The notes below the pieces were generated by a model that was not told the origin of the DNA, made no database searches, and saw only the letters and a program-made list of their open reading frames with translations. The position numbers and the translations under genes were made by a program. Of a stretch of 64,000 nt of DNA, positions 47,257-58,085 are shown piece after piece. The stretch is taken from NCBI GenBank assembly GCA_017510725.1, contig JAFWMD010000030.1, positions 1-64,000 of the forward strand. The letters are read 5' to 3'. Positions within the stretch are counted from its first letter, which is position 1. Each line of letters opens with the position of its first letter. The DNA is from Mogibacterium sp. (GTDB lineage: Bacteria; Bacillota; Clostridia; Peptostreptococcales; Anaerovoracaceae).

Positions 47257-47283
47257 AAATACTATCATCACAGGAGGCCGTTA

Positions 47284-48558
47284 ATGGCAAAAATCCTAGT
47301 TAACAACAGCGGACCGCTTCATGGTGAAGTGTGGATAAGCGGAGCAAAGAATTCAGTTCTCCCGCTTCTTGCCGCAACAATAATGACAGAAGACACCTGC
47401 GTGATCGAGGATGTTCCCGATCTCGCAGATGTCAGCGTTATGAAGAAGATGCTCTCCAAGTACGGAGCTAAGATCGATGATGCTGAAGAAGGCACCATCA
47501 GGATAAGTACGCCTGAAATCATATCCTGCGAAGGTGACAGGGATCTTGTGCAGGAGATGAGGGCGTCCCTTTTTACTATGGGACCGATGCTTGCCAGACA
47601 TGGCAAGATAATAATGCCTATGCCTGGTGGGTGCACCATAGGCAGAAGGCCTATAGATCTGCATCTTAAGGGCTTCAGAGCCCTCGGAGCTGAGGTAGTG
47701 GAAGATGATGTGAACGAACTGGTCATGGTTACGGCCGGTCCGGAAGGCCTTCAGGGCGATGTCATCTACCTCGACTTCCCAAGTGTAGGTGCAACAGAAA
47801 ACATACTGATGGCAGCGACCCTGGCGAAGGGTACAACGATAATTGAAAACGCTGCAAAAGAACCTGAGATAATCGACCTCGCTAACCAGCTTAACAAGAT
47901 GGGTGCGAGAATCAAGTACGCAGGCACGGACATGATCCGTATCGAAGGCGTTCAGAAACTCTCAGGCTGCATTCACGAGGCCATACCTGACAGAATAGAG
48001 ACCGGAACGTTCATGCTTGCCGCAGCGATCACCCGCGGCGACATCCTGATAAGAAATGCTCTTCCGGGCCACGTCAGACCTATAATGGCTAAACTCAAGG
48101 AGTGCGGCGTAGATGTTGAAGTAACTCCTGAAGGCATCTACGTTGACGCAAGAGACAGGGAACTCAACTCCACTGATATCAAGACGCTCCCGTATCCGGG
48201 ATTTCCGACGGACATACAGTCACCGTTTATGGCATTTCTGACCACTGTAAGCGGCAGCAGTGTTGTAAGGGAAACTGTATTTGAGAACAGGTTCATGCAC
48301 GTTGTTGAGCTTAACCGCATGGGAGCTGACATAATTATTGAAAACAGAGAAGCATTAGTGCCGGGAGGAAAGCATCTCAAGGGCGCCAAGGTAAGGGCTA
48401 CCGACCTGAGAGCCGGAGCTGCCATGGTGCTTGCGGGGCTTTGCGCAAAGGGGACTACGGAGATAAGCGAGATATATCACATTGAAAGAGGCTACGAGAA
48501 TTTCGTAGGCAAATTCAAGGCTCTCGGAGCCGACATCATGAAGATTTCTAACGACTGA
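47284..48558 (+). CDS. murA: UDP-N-acetylglucosamine 1-carboxyvinyltransferase
   Basis: 424 residues, full length. The active-site Cys is C117 in [17 protein letters not shown], the residue attacked by fosfomycin, so the enzyme is of the sensitive kind. [14 protein letters not shown] at 19-32 and DRIETGTFM near 234 are typical. It joins PEP to UDP-GlcNAc, the first committed step of peptidoglycan. AGGAGG lies 7 nt before ATG 47284. It follows the Lys/Ala protein by 27 nt. Confidence 0.95.
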   Translation: MAKILVNNSGPLHGEVWISGAKNSVLPLLAATIMTEDTCVIEDVPDLADVSVMKKMLSKYGAKIDDAEEGTIRISTPEIISCEGDRDLVQEMRASLFTMGPMLARHGKIIMPMPGGCTIGRRPIDLHLKGFRALGAEVVEDDVNELVMVTAGPEGLQGDVIYLDFPSVGATENILMAATLAKGTTIIENAAKEPEIIDLANQLNKMGARIKYAGTDMIRIEGVQKLSGCIHEAIPDRIETGTFMLAAAITRGDILIRNALPGHVRPIMAKLKECGVDVEVTPEGIYVDARDRELNSTDIKTLPYPGFPTDIQSPFMAFLTTVSGSSVVRETVFENRFMHVVELNRMGADIIIENREALVPGGKHLKGAKVRATDLRAGAAMVLAGLCAKGTTEISEIYHIERGYENFVGKFKALGADIMKISND

Positions 48559-48580
48559 AAAGAGAAAAACGGAGGACGTC

Positions 48581-50530
48581 ATGCCTGATATCAATTATCT
48601 CAAGCTTCTGGCGGAGAAGTATCCAAACCGCAGAAGTGTAAGGACCGAAATCATTAACCTCAGAGCGATTCTTGCTCTTCCAAAGGCTACTGAGTTCTTT
48701 CTCAGTGATATACACGGTGAATACGATGCATTCCATCACTTCGTAAGAAGCGGGTCGGGAATGATCCGAATGAGGATCGACGAAGTATTTGGCAACATCC
48801 TGACTGAAAGCGAGTGTGATGCTCTTGCCTCCCTCATCTACAATCCTGAGGCGGAGATGGCCAGAAGAGAGAAGAGCGAAGCAAATTTTGATGCCTGGTG
48901 CAAGGTGTCAATCAGAAGACTTATCGCGATCTGCCGTGTTGTATCCAACAAGTACACCAGATCAAAGGTGAAGAAACGCCTGCCTGTATTCTCATCATAT
49001 ATAATGGACGAGCTTCTCTTTGCCGACAATGTTCTGGACAGGCACAAATACTATGACGAGATCATCGATACTATAATAGAGTACGATGCAGCCAGAGAGT
49101 TCATTATTGACATTACGGAGACCATAGCAAACATGGTTGTCGACAGACTCCACATAATCGGCGACATTTTTGACAGAGGACCTAAATCCCATGTCGTTCT
49201 TGATTATCTCATGGCGAACCGCGGTGTAGACATACAGTGGGGCAACCATGATATCCTGTGGATGGGTGCAGCCTGCGGAAACAGAGCGTGCATTGCAACG
49301 ATGATCCGCATCAATGTCCGTTACAATAATTTCGACATGCTTGAAGTAGGCTACGGGTTCAACCTCCGTCCGCTGGCATCGCTTGCCCAGCATATCTACA
49401 AGGATGATCCATGTGAATTCTTCAAGCCTAACGTGCTTGAGACCAATAAATATGATCCTATACCGCCATCACTTGCTGCAAAAATGCACAAGATGATCTC
49501 TATCATTCAGTTCAAGATAGAGGGGCAGGAGATAAAGGCTCATCCTGAATATCACCTTGAGCACAGGAATCTTCTCGAGACTATCGATTTCGAAAAGGGA
49601 ACAGTAATGGTAGACGGTGTTGAGTGGCCGATGAGAGACATTAACTTCCCGACTGTAGATCCAAAGGATCCGTATAAACTGACTGAACAGGAAGAAGAAG
49701 TTATGGTCGCCCTCGAATCTTCGATACTTAATTCGGAGAAACTGCAGAGACATATTAACTACATGTTCACTCACGGATCGCTCTTCAAGGTCAAGAACGG
49801 TAATCTTCTGTATCATGGCTGCATGATATTAAATGAGAGAGGCAATTTCAAACCTGTAGAGATTGACGGAAAGAAATACAAAGGTGCCGCATACATGCGT
49901 AAGCTTGATCAGATGATCAGAGACGCCCGCGGCAAGCAGTCTGACGGCAGAACTTCTGCAGAAGCTGCATCCATCATGTGGTATCTGTGGCTTTCTGAAG
50001 ATTCACCGCTTTTCGGCAAGGACAAGATGACGACATTCGAGAGATATTTCATCGCCGACAAGTCAACACACAAAGAGAATAAGATACCTTACTATAAACT
50101 GATCGATAAAGAGGAAATCGCAGTAAAGATCCTCAAGGATTTCGGCCTCGATCCTGAACATGGAGTCATACTGAACGGACATGTTCCGGTCAAGCTTGTT
50201 AAAGGAGAGACACCTATCAAGGCGAACGGCAAACTCTTCATTATCGACGGAGGCATATCGAAGGCATATCACAAGACTACGGGTATTGCCGGATATACTG
50301 CAATCATGACCTCTAAGCACATGTACCTTGCCGAGCACCAGCCATATGAGCCATTGCAGGAAGACGGTACTCAGGTCTTCCACAGACCAATAATGCATCT
50401 GGTACATACCGAACCTGTCAGACTGAGGATCAGAGATACTGACAATGGAGCAGAGATACGCGAACAGATTGCTACTCTGGAGGCTCTGTATGATCAGTTC
50501 GTAGGTGGCGGTATCAGAGAAATATATTAA
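48581..50530 (+). CDS. fbp: Fructose-1,6-bisphosphatase, class 3
   Basis: 649 residues, the size of the Firmicutes FBPase III (Bacillus YydE type) rather than the 330-residue class 1. A metallophosphatase core shows FFLSDIHGEYDAFHHF near 40-55, GDIFDRGPKSHVVLDYL near 196, GNHDILWMG near 221 and HGVILNGHVPVK. It hydrolyses fructose-1,6-bisphosphate for gluconeogenesis. GGAGG precedes ATG 48581. It follows murA by 22 nt and is upstream of the glycogen operon, which would use the glucose-6-P it helps to make. Confidence 0.93.
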   Translation: MPDINYLKLLAEKYPNRRSVRTEIINLRAILALPKATEFFLSDIHGEYDAFHHFVRSGSGMIRMRIDEVFGNILTESECDALASLIYNPEAEMARREKSEANFDAWCKVSIRRLIAICRVVSNKYTRSKVKKRLPVFSSYIMDELLFADNVLDRHKYYDEIIDTIIEYDAAREFIIDITETIANMVVDRLHIIGDIFDRGPKSHVVLDYLMANRGVDIQWGNHDILWMGAACGNRACIATMIRINVRYNNFDMLEVGYGFNLRPLASLAQHIYKDDPCEFFKPNVLETNKYDPIPPSLAAKMHKMISIIQFKIEGQEIKAHPEYHLEHRNLLETIDFEKGTVMVDGVEWPMRDINFPTVDPKDPYKLTEQEEEVMVALESSILNSEKLQRHINYMFTHGSLFKVKNGNLLYHGCMILNERGNFKPVEIDGKKYKGAAYMRKLDQMIRDARGKQSDGRTSAEAASIMWYLWLSEDSPLFGKDKMTTFERYFIADKSTHKENKIPYYKLIDKEEIAVKILKDFGLDPEHGVILNGHVPVKLVKGETPIKANGKLFIIDGGISKAYHKTTGIAGYTAIMTSKHMYLAEHQPYEPLQEDGTQVFHRPIMHLVHTEPVRLRIRDTDNGAEIREQIATLEALYDQFVGGGIREIY

Positions 50531-50548
50531 TTATGAAAGGAGGCAGAC

Positions 50549-50644
50549 ATGGCAATTATTTTAAAAATACTCGGAGGAGTGCTTCTTGCCTGCTGCGTCT
50601 GGTATCTGCTTCTGCTTTATAAGAACAACAGAGATAAACTCTGA
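50549..50644 (+). CDS. Membrane microprotein, 31 aa
   Basis: 31 codons, too short for standard ORF limits. AAAGGAGG at 50536-50543 lies 5 nt before ATG 50549. The product is one membrane helix (about 3-23; IILKILGGVLLACCVWYLLLL) and a positive tail (YKNNRDKL). It is 18 nt after fbp. The excellent ribosome-binding site and the coherent helix argue that it is translated. No function can be given; small hydrophobic proteins often regulate membrane enzymes. Confidence 0.6.
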   Translation: MAIILKILGGVLLACCVWYLLLLYKNNRDKL

Positions 50645-50695
50645 AGCACGTCGGAATAAAGCATTTGCCAAAAAAGAAAAAAGGGGACTAAAAAA

Positions 50696-51427
50696 ATGGA
50701 CAGGAATCTGATGGCACTGGCGATAATACCGGGCCTGCTGATAGTCATCTATGTATATAGAAAGGACAAGGTAGAAAAAGAACCGCCCGGACTGATTATG
50801 AGAATCATCTTACTGGGTGTGCTCTCCTGCATGGCCGCAGGATACATCGAAAGGTTTGAGAGCCAGTTCCTTCCGCAGTACCCAAATGGCTCTATGGAAT
50901 ACGCACTTACCACGGCATTCTGCATGGCGGCTTTCGTAGAAGAAATCGTGAAGTTCCTTGCCATGAGGATCGGATCCTGGCAGTATCCGGGCTTCAACTA
51001 CAGATTTGACGGCATTGTTTACGGGGTGTCGTCTGCTGTCGGCTTTGCCATTTATGAGAACGTCATGTATGTTGCAAGATACGGTCTTGGGACAGCCATA
51101 ATAAGAGCGTTCACGGCAATACCACTTCACGCGTTCTGCGGAGTGTTCATGGGAGTGTTTTACGCATACTCCAAAAAATCGAGCATACTCGGAAAGCGTG
51201 GCGCATCTGCCGGGTTCACATTCCTGGCACTTATTGTGCCAATGCTGATCCACGGAACGTATGATACATTTGCGTTCCTGGGAAACAGCGGCACGACGTC
51301 TCTGCTCATCTTTGTTGTCATATTGTATATTGCAGCAATCACGACAATCAAAAGGATGTCTGCAGCTGATTACAGGGCGGGATTCTATCCGCGAGCACGA
51401 AGAATCGATTACGATGTAGATATTTAA
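50696..51427 (+). CDS. prsW: PrsW-family intramembrane metalloprotease
   Basis: 243 residues with about seven hydrophobic helices. The family motifs are present: the glutamate pair AFVEEIVKF near 80-88, FDGIVYG near 105, ENVMYVARYG near 123, HAFCGVFMG near 142 and MLIHGTYDTFAF near 183-194. In Bacillus PrsW cuts an anti-sigma factor. The substrate here is not known, and no sigma/anti-sigma gene is in the window. It starts 51 nt after the microprotein and ends 13 nt before glgB, so it probably shares the glg transcript. Confidence 0.85.
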   Translation: MDRNLMALAIIPGLLIVIYVYRKDKVEKEPPGLIMRIILLGVLSCMAAGYIERFESQFLPQYPNGSMEYALTTAFCMAAFVEEIVKFLAMRIGSWQYPGFNYRFDGIVYGVSSAVGFAIYENVMYVARYGLGTAIIRAFTAIPLHAFCGVFMGVFYAYSKKSSILGKRGASAGFTFLALIVPMLIHGTYDTFAFLGNSGTTSLLIFVVILYIAAITTIKRMSAADYRAGFYPRARRIDYDVDI

Positions 51428-51440
51428 AAAGGTGGAATTT

Positions 51441-53349
51441 ATGAGCAATATAAGAGAAAAACTCACCAATGAGCTCCTTTATCTGTACAATACCGGTAAG
51501 CTGCATCACGCTTACAGGACTTTTGGAGCTCATATATCCGATGGCGGTGTTCAGTTCACTCTTTGGGCACCTGATGTAAAGTCGGTCAGAGTGACAGGCG
51601 ACTTCAACAGCTGGGATGCTTCGGCAGTCATGGAGTCTATCGGGGATACAGGCGTCTGGACGTGCTTCGTTCCCGGAGCAAAAGCCGGTGATCATTACAA
51701 ATACGAGATTGAAACTGCAAAAGGCGTTCGACTGTCAAAGGCAGATCCATTCGCATTCATGTCTGTTAAAAGACCGGGAACGGATTCAATCGTGACCGAG
51801 CTCTGGTATGAATGGCACGACGAGGAGTGGATGAAGGCCAGAGAGTCGAAGAACAACTTCACTTCTCCTATGAATATTTATGAGTGCCATCTGGGTTCAT
51901 GGAAGCGCCCTGAAGGTGCTGAAGGCAAAGAGTCTTTCTTTACTTACAGGCAACTTGCTGATATGCTTGTACCTTACGTGAAGGAGATGGGCTATACGCA
52001 TGTCGAATTCCTGCCTGTAATGGAGCATCCTCTCGATGCTTCGTGGGGATATCAGGTAACAGGTTTTTATGCGCCGACCTCAAGGTACGGTTCAGCACAT
52101 GGTCTCAAATACCTTATCGAAACATTCCACAAGGAAGGCATCGGAGTCATACTCGACTGGGTACCTGGGCATTTCTGTCCTGATGACCACGGCTTAAGAG
52201 ACTTCAACGGAGATAAGCTCTATGAGAGTATCGTGCATCCGGACTGGGGTACATACAAATTCGATTTCAGCAGGCCTCAGGTGAGGAGTTTCCTGCTGTC
52301 GAATGCTATGTATTGGCTCGATGAGTACCATGCTGACAGCCTGCGCGTAGATGGTGTCACGAGTATGCTGTATCTGAACTTCGGAATCAGCGACAAATCC
52401 AAAATGAGATTCAATAAATATGGCAGCGAGACCGACCTGGAAGCAGTCGAGTTCCTTAAGGAATTCAACTATATGATCGGTAATGAGATCAATGGCTGTA
52501 ACGGTCGCGGAGGAGAGTACAGCCTGGCCGATGGTGACTCAGCCACCTTCAAACGGCGGTCTGGGATTCCATTTTAAGTGGAATATGGGCTGGATGAATG
52601 ATACACTAGAGTACATGTCTACGGACTTCCCTTGGAGGGAAGGGGCTCACAACAAGCTGACATTCTCCATGACATATGCCTACAGCGAAAACTACGTGCT
52701 TCCGCTTTCCCATGATGAGGTCGTTCACGGAAAAAAGAGCCTTATAGGACGTATGCCTGGCGACATCTGGAGACAGTTCGCGGGTACAAGACTTCTGGCA
52801 ATGTACCAGATGACATTCCCGGGTAAAAAGCTCAACTTCATGGGGCACGAGATAGCGCAGTTCATCGAATGGCGTGAGTATGAGGGCCTCGAGTGGTTCC
52901 TGCTTGGGTACGAGAATCATGAGAAGCATCAGAAGTTCATAAAGGATCTTAACCATATCTATACTGAGCATCCTGCATTGTGGTCGGATGACAACAGCTG
53001 GGAGGGTTTTAAGTGGATAGATCCTGACGACAGAAGGCAGAAGGTGCTTACATATTACAGACGCGCCAGATCGACCTCCAAAGATGATCCGGGTGAGCTC
53101 CTCATATGCGCTCTCAACATGGGAGTCGAGGCGTTCGACGAATTTGAGATAGGTGTTCCGGAGCCTGGTTACTATAAAGAGATAATAAACTCCGACAATC
53201 AGAAGTATGCCGGAAGCGGCAGGGTAAATACACGCCAGGTGCGTGCAAAAAAGAAACCAAGACATGGCATGCCTTATTCGATCACGATAAAAATGCCTGT
53301 TGTCGGAGCCGCAATATTCCAAAAAAATTATAATAGAAAGGGCCACTAA
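51441..53349 (+). pseudogene. glgB: 1,4-alpha-glucan branching enzyme, interrupted by a frameshift
   Basis: Two overlapping frames together make one GlgB of about 635 residues. The first (from ATG 51441, behind AAGGTGG) has the CBM48 domain and the start of the GH13 barrel up to the nucleophile segment DSLRVDGVTSMLYL. It then shifts after NEINGCN near 52500 and stops at 52577. The second frame has the acid [23 protein letters not shown] and the C-terminal domain. The break lies just before the catalytic Glu, so the first product alone could not branch glycogen. Homologues suggest two bases were lost near 52500: the reading GC-x-TVAEEST restores spacing. The reading could be a true mutation, programmed shifting or a sequencing error. 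It is the first gene of the glycogen operon. Confidence 0.85.
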
Positions 53350-53358
53350 AGGATTCAG

Positions 53359-55788
53359 ATGATTAGAAACAAAGACGATTTTAAAACAGAGTACAAACGT
53401 TTATCAAACTCGATGTTCAGAAGAGACCCTGAACATCTGGATGACAAGGACAAATTTGCCGTTCTCGCAAGGCTCGTAGAGCGCGAAGCCCAGGAAAGAA
53501 CGGGAGCAGTAGAGATACTGTCAACAAACAAAAAGAAAGAAGACAAGAGAGTATATTACTTTTCGATGGAATTCCTCATCGGAAAGCTGATGGAGAACTA
53601 TCTGCTCAACCTTGGCATCCGTGAATATGCAGCTGAAGGTCTTGCGGAAATGGGTACATACCTTGACAAACTGCTCGAGGTAGAGCCGGATCCGGGTCTC
53701 GGAAACGGAGGCCTCGGAAGACTGGCAGCGTGCTTCCTCGATTCCATGGCAGCACTTGGGATCAAGGGCGATGGCATGGGCCTCAGGTATAAATTCGGCC
53801 TCTTTAAGCAGAGAATAGTCAGCGGCCATCAGATCGAAGTGCCTGATGCATGGCTCGACGAAGGATATATCTGGGAGAGGGCAAAGCCATATGATTCCGT
53901 AATCGTAAAGTTCGGCGGCAAGGTTGAGAGGTCCTTAAAGGACGGCCAGATGGAATACAAGCATGTCGATTATACGACCGTAAGGGCCGTCCCTTATGAT
54001 GTGCCTATTCTTGGCTTTGGCGGCCGCACTGTAAATACCCTTCATCTTTGGGATGCTCAGCCGGTACATGATACGATCGACATGGACGCTTTCAATGCGG
54101 GCAACTACAGTGAAGCGATGAAAGAGCGCAGCGAGATAGAGGCTCTTACCAGCATCCTTTATCCGGATGATACCAATGGTATCGGCAAGCAGCTTCGTCT
54201 CAGGCAGGAGTACTTCCTTGTTGCCGCAGGAATCGGCATGATAATCAGAGAGTACAAATCCCGCTATGGTACTAAGGAGTGGGACAAATTCCCTGAAAGA
54301 ATACAGATCCACATAAACGATACGCATCCTACGATGTGCATACCTGAACTCATGAGAGTGTTCATCGATGAGGAGGGACTCGAGTGGAAAGATGCATGGA
54401 GGATAGTAAGGGCAACGACTTCGTTCACTAACCACACTGTTCTGCCTGAGGCACTTGAGAAGTGGCCTATCCCTCACTTCCAGCAGCTCCTCCCTAGGAT
54501 CTACATGATAATCGACGAGATAAACAAGCGTTGGCAGGAAGGTCTTCCTCTGGAAGCTGATGACTGGCATACACTGAGCCGCGAGACATCACCTCTCTGG
54601 GATAACGAGGTGAAGATGGCCAATCTGTCTGTGGTCGGAAGCCACTCGGTCAACGGCGTATCAGCTCTGCACAGCGATATCCTTACCAAGACGATATTCA
54701 GCAAGTTCTATGAGCTGCAGCCTCAGAAGTTCAACAACAAGACCAACGGCATAAGCCACCGCAGGTTCATGATGCAGGCAAATCCGGGTCTTGCAAATCT
54801 GATCGATACCACTATCGGCACTGACTGGCAGACGGATTTCGAGCAGATCAAGAAACTCGAGGAGTACGCACAGGACAGCGCTTTTCTTGAAGACCTCATG
54901 GCAGTCAAGAGACAGAACAAGGTGAGACTTGCCAACTATATTGCTGACCGCATGGAAATAGAAGTCGATCCTGATTCGGTATTCGACGTACAGGTAAAGA
55001 GAATACATGCGTATAAGAGGCAGCTCCTCAACGGATTCAAGATCCTCGACCTCTACAACAGGCTTAAGGAGAATCCTGACCTGCCGATCAACAACTACAC
55101 CTTTATTTTCGCCGGCAAGGCTGCACAGGGCTACGCATTCGCCAAGGAAGTTATCAAGTTCATTAACAGCCTTGCAGACATGGTCAATTCCGACCCTGTA
55201 GTCAGCAAGAGGATCAAGGTGGTGTTCATCGAGAACTTCTGCGTATCAAACGCGCAGCTTATCTACCCTGCAGCTGACATAAGCGAGCAGATCTCTACAG
55301 CCGGCAAGGAAGCCAGCGGCACAGGAAACATGAAGTTCATGATGAACGGAGCAGTCACACTCGGCACTATGGATGGTGCTAATGTTGAGATCAGCCAGCT
55401 TGCAGGCCTGGACAACATCTGCATCTTTGGATATTCGTCCGAAGAGACAGAGAGCTATTACAAGCACGGCGGATATTTTGCACAGTATGTAGTCAGTGAA
55501 GATCAGAGACTTCAGCGCATGACGAAGCAGCTCATAGACGGCACTTTCCAGCGCAGTGACTATAACTTCTGGGCTATCCACGATGCGCTGCTCAGGAGCA
55601 ACGACGAATACTTCGTGCTCGGAGATTTCGACTCGTATGTAAAGGCGTGGGAAGACATGGATAAGATCTATACGGACAAGGAGAGATGGGCACGCATGTC
55701 GCTGGCCAATATCGCCAACTCCGCATTCTTCTCCAGTGACCGCACCATCGCAGAATACGCAAAAGATATCTGGAATATTTTAATTTAA
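53359..55788 (+). CDS. glgP: Glycogen/maltodextrin phosphorylase
   Basis: 809 residues. N-terminal YYFSMEFLIGKLMENYLLNLG near 66, LGNGGLGRLAACFLDS near 116, and the PLP-lysine region EASGTGNMKFMMNGAVTLGTMDGAN near 655. It removes glucose-1-P from glycogen chains. Typical length (about 800). GGATTCAG precedes ATG 53359; the gene starts 9 nt after glgB, in the same operon. Its presence with the synthesis genes suggests a turnover cycle controlled at the protein level. Confidence 0.95.
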   Translation: MIRNKDDFKTEYKRLSNSMFRRDPEHLDDKDKFAVLARLVEREAQERTGAVEILSTNKKKEDKRVYYFSMEFLIGKLMENYLLNLGIREYAAEGLAEMGTYLDKLLEVEPDPGLGNGGLGRLAACFLDSMAALGIKGDGMGLRYKFGLFKQRIVSGHQIEVPDAWLDEGYIWERAKPYDSVIVKFGGKVERSLKDGQMEYKHVDYTTVRAVPYDVPILGFGGRTVNTLHLWDAQPVHDTIDMDAFNAGNYSEAMKERSEIEALTSILYPDDTNGIGKQLRLRQEYFLVAAGIGMIIREYKSRYGTKEWDKFPERIQIHINDTHPTMCIPELMRVFIDEEGLEWKDAWRIVRATTSFTNHTVLPEALEKWPIPHFQQLLPRIYMIIDEINKRWQEGLPLEADDWHTLSRETSPLWDNEVKMANLSVVGSHSVNGVSALHSDILTKTIFSKFYELQPQKFNNKTNGISHRRFMMQANPGLANLIDTTIGTDWQTDFEQIKKLEEYAQDSAFLEDLMAVKRQNKVRLANYIADRMEIEVDPDSVFDVQVKRIHAYKRQLLNGFKILDLYNRLKENPDLPINNYTFIFAGKAAQGYAFAKEVIKFINSLADMVNSDPVVSKRIKVVFIENFCVSNAQLIYPAADISEQISTAGKEASGTGNMKFMMNGAVTLGTMDGANVEISQLAGLDNICIFGYSSEETESYYKHGGYFAQYVVSEDQRLQRMTKQLIDGTFQRSDYNFWAIHDALLRSNDEYFVLGDFDSYVKAWEDMDKIYTDKERWARMSLANIANSAFFSSDRTIAEYAKDIWNILI

Positions 55789-55809
55789 TAACACAGGAGG
55801 CTGATGAGT

Positions 55810-56940
55810 ATGAAAAAGAAAAAAATGTTAGCTATGCTCCTGGCCGGAGGGCAGGGCAGCAGGCTCTATGACCTGACTACCGCCATTGCCAAGCCGGCTG
55901 TATCGTTCGGAGGCAAGTATCGAATAATCGACTTCGGACTCTCGAACTGTGTCAATTCCGGAATTGACACAGTAGGCATACTGGTACAGTACAAGCCGCT
56001 TGTCCTCAACAGATACGTTGGAACAGGCGAGTCCTGGGACATGGCAGTAGAAGATGGCGGCGTACACATTCTGCCTCCATATGCCGGTGCGACTGGCGGC
56101 GAGTGGTATGAGGGCACGGCAGACGCCATTTACCACAACATAGACTTCATTGATATGTATAACCCTGAGAATGTACTGATCCTTTCGGGTGACCATATCT
56201 ACAAGATGGACTATAACCTCATGCTCGAGGAGCATGTGAAGAATAATTCCGACCTTACCGTATCTGTCATCGAGGTACCATGGGAGGATGCGAGCAGATT
56301 CGGCATCATGACTGCAGACGATCAGGGCAACATCGTGAAGTTCTCTGAGAAACCGAAAGAACCGGACAGCAATCTTGCTTCGATGGGTATCTACATCTTC
56401 AAGTGGGATGTCCTGCGCAGGGCACTTCTCGAAGACCACGAGACAGAAGGCTCGTCACATGATTTCGGAAATGACCTTATTCCTAAGCTGCTGGGCGAAG
56501 GAAAGAAACTCACGGTATACAGGTTTGCCGGATACTGGAGAGACGTCGGTACCGTCCAGAGCTATTATGACAGCCAGATGGATCTGATGGACAACGTAGA
56601 CAGCATCAACGTTTTCACCGGAGAAGACAGGGTATTCTCCAATGCCAACATGTATCCGCCGCAGTATATCGGCCGTGAAGCAAATATCCACAATTCACTC
56701 ATCTGCAATGGATGCACGGTTTATGGAAGTGTCAACCACTCCATACTGGGCTCCGGCGCTGTCGTAAGTGCCGGCGCGGTAATCGAAGATTCAATCGTCC
56801 TTCCTAACGCATGGATAGGCCGCAACTGCCGAATTACAAAGGCGATCATCAATGAAGGTGCTGTCGTCGAAGATAACGCAGTAATAGGTGATCCTAACGG
56901 AGACGTACAGGTTTACGGCAAGACCAATCTGTCGATATAG
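55810..56940 (+). CDS. glgC: Glucose-1-phosphate adenylyltransferase, catalytic subunit
   Basis: 376 residues from ATG 55810; AGGAGG at 55795-55800 fits this start better than ATG 55804. Nucleotide-binding loop [14 protein letters not shown] near 8-21, [10 protein letters not shown] near 126, and a left-handed beta-helix C-terminus (about 285-370). It makes ADP-glucose, the first step of glycogen synthesis. In Firmicutes it acts with GlgD, encoded 20 nt later. GlgC usually carries the activity. Confidence 0.93.
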   Translation: MKKKKMLAMLLAGGQGSRLYDLTTAIAKPAVSFGGKYRIIDFGLSNCVNSGIDTVGILVQYKPLVLNRYVGTGESWDMAVEDGGVHILPPYAGATGGEWYEGTADAIYHNIDFIDMYNPENVLILSGDHIYKMDYNLMLEEHVKNNSDLTVSVIEVPWEDASRFGIMTADDQGNIVKFSEKPKEPDSNLASMGIYIFKWDVLRRALLEDHETEGSSHDFGNDLIPKLLGEGKKLTVYRFAGYWRDVGTVQSYYDSQMDLMDNVDSINVFTGEDRVFSNANMYPPQYIGREANIHNSLICNGCTVYGSVNHSILGSGAVVSAGAVIEDSIVLPNAWIGRNCRITKAIINEGAVVEDNAVIGDPNGDVQVYGKTNLSI

Positions 56941-56959
56941 GAAAGGAGGATACAGGAAC

Positions 56960-58063
56960 ATGAAAACTATCGGACTTATTTCCGCAAACTATGGAAGCAG
57001 CGAATTCGGCGAACTGCTTGAAAACAGGACCCTGGCATCGCTCCCTTATGGTGGCAGATACAGGCTCATCGATTTTGCACTTTCAAACATGGCGAACGCA
57101 GGCATTACTACTGTCGGCGTTATAGCACCTGCTGATTCAGGCTCGCTTATTGACCATATAGGAGTTGGTAATCCATGGTCACTTGCCCGTAAAAGAGGCG
57201 GACTGTTTGTAATGCCGGGCTCGGTATACGGCATGCAGAAGTCAGGCAGCAGATTCCTCATGAGAGATCTGCTCAAGTGCGACAGATTCTTTTATAAAGA
57301 CGATGCTGACTACGTGATTATGTCTGGCAGCACGGATGTATGCAATATGGATTTTGAGCCGTTCATCAAGGCTCATGCAGAATCCGGAAAACCTATCACC
57401 ATGATGTACAAGAAAGTGCCTAGGGGCGAAGAGTTCCATGGATATTTCCTCGACATCAACGAGAACGGTGATGTGGCTGCTATCCACAACGAAAGCAATG
57501 GATGGTCCAACTACTTCGCAGACTGCTTCATCATCAACAGAACGTACATGATTGACTTCCTGGGCTGGTATAAAGCACTCGAGTACATGGATATGATCGA
57601 ACTGATCCGCGATAACAAGGATAGTATAGACATCGGCACTTTCGAGTTCAGGGGATATCTTGGTAAGATCAAAAATCCATGGGAGTTCCTCAAGGTGAAC
57701 CAGGGAATGACAGATTATGACATCCGCAATGAGGTGTTCTGCAATCCTGAAAGACCTATCTTTACAAGAGCACAGGATGAGGCGCCAGTATTCCACTATC
57801 CTGAGGCAGATGTAAGGAATTCCGTGATTTCGACCGGATGCATCGTAGAAGGCAGGGTAGAAAACAGCGTTATCTTCAGAAGCTGCCACATTGCCAAGGG
57901 AGCTGTGGTACGCAACTCCGTGATCATGATGCACGGCACCATAGGTGAAGGCGCTGTACTTGACAATGTGATCGTAGACAAGTATGTAACGATCAACCCT
58001 GGAGTAAAGATCTACGGCGGAGAGAGAGAACCTGTTATCATAGGAAAGAACTCCAAGATTTAA
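56960..58063 (+). CDS. glgD: Glucose-1-phosphate adenylyltransferase, GlgD subunit
   Basis: 367 residues from ATG 56960, behind AAAGGAGG at 56942-56949. Related to GlgC but its nucleotide loop is lost: the start is GLISANYGSSEFGELLENRTLASLPYGGRYRLIDF in place of the GGxGxRL motif. This is normal for GlgD, which is thought to be mainly a regulatory partner of GlgC. The beta-helix C-terminus (VRNSVIMMHGTIGEGAVLDNVIV) is intact. It follows glgC in the typical clostridial order. Confidence 0.9.
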   Translation: MKTIGLISANYGSSEFGELLENRTLASLPYGGRYRLIDFALSNMANAGITTVGVIAPADSGSLIDHIGVGNPWSLARKRGGLFVMPGSVYGMQKSGSRFLMRDLLKCDRFFYKDDADYVIMSGSTDVCNMDFEPFIKAHAESGKPITMMYKKVPRGEEFHGYFLDINENGDVAAIHNESNGWSNYFADCFIINRTYMIDFLGWYKALEYMDMIELIRDNKDSIDIGTFEFRGYLGKIKNPWEFLKVNQGMTDYDIRNEVFCNPERPIFTRAQDEAPVFHYPEADVRNSVISTGCIVEGRVENSVIFRSCHIAKGAVVRNSVIMMHGTIGEGAVLDNVIVDKYVTINPGVKIYGGEREPVIIGKNSKI

Positions 58064-58085
58064 AAAACAACAAACGGGGTATGAC

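Noticed and set aside
52490-52510. Programmed +1 or -2 ribosomal frameshift in glgB
   Set aside because: No slippery heptamer, no rare-codon pause and no stimulating hairpin could be seen; GlgB is not known to use frameshifting. A deletion or a sequencing error is simpler.
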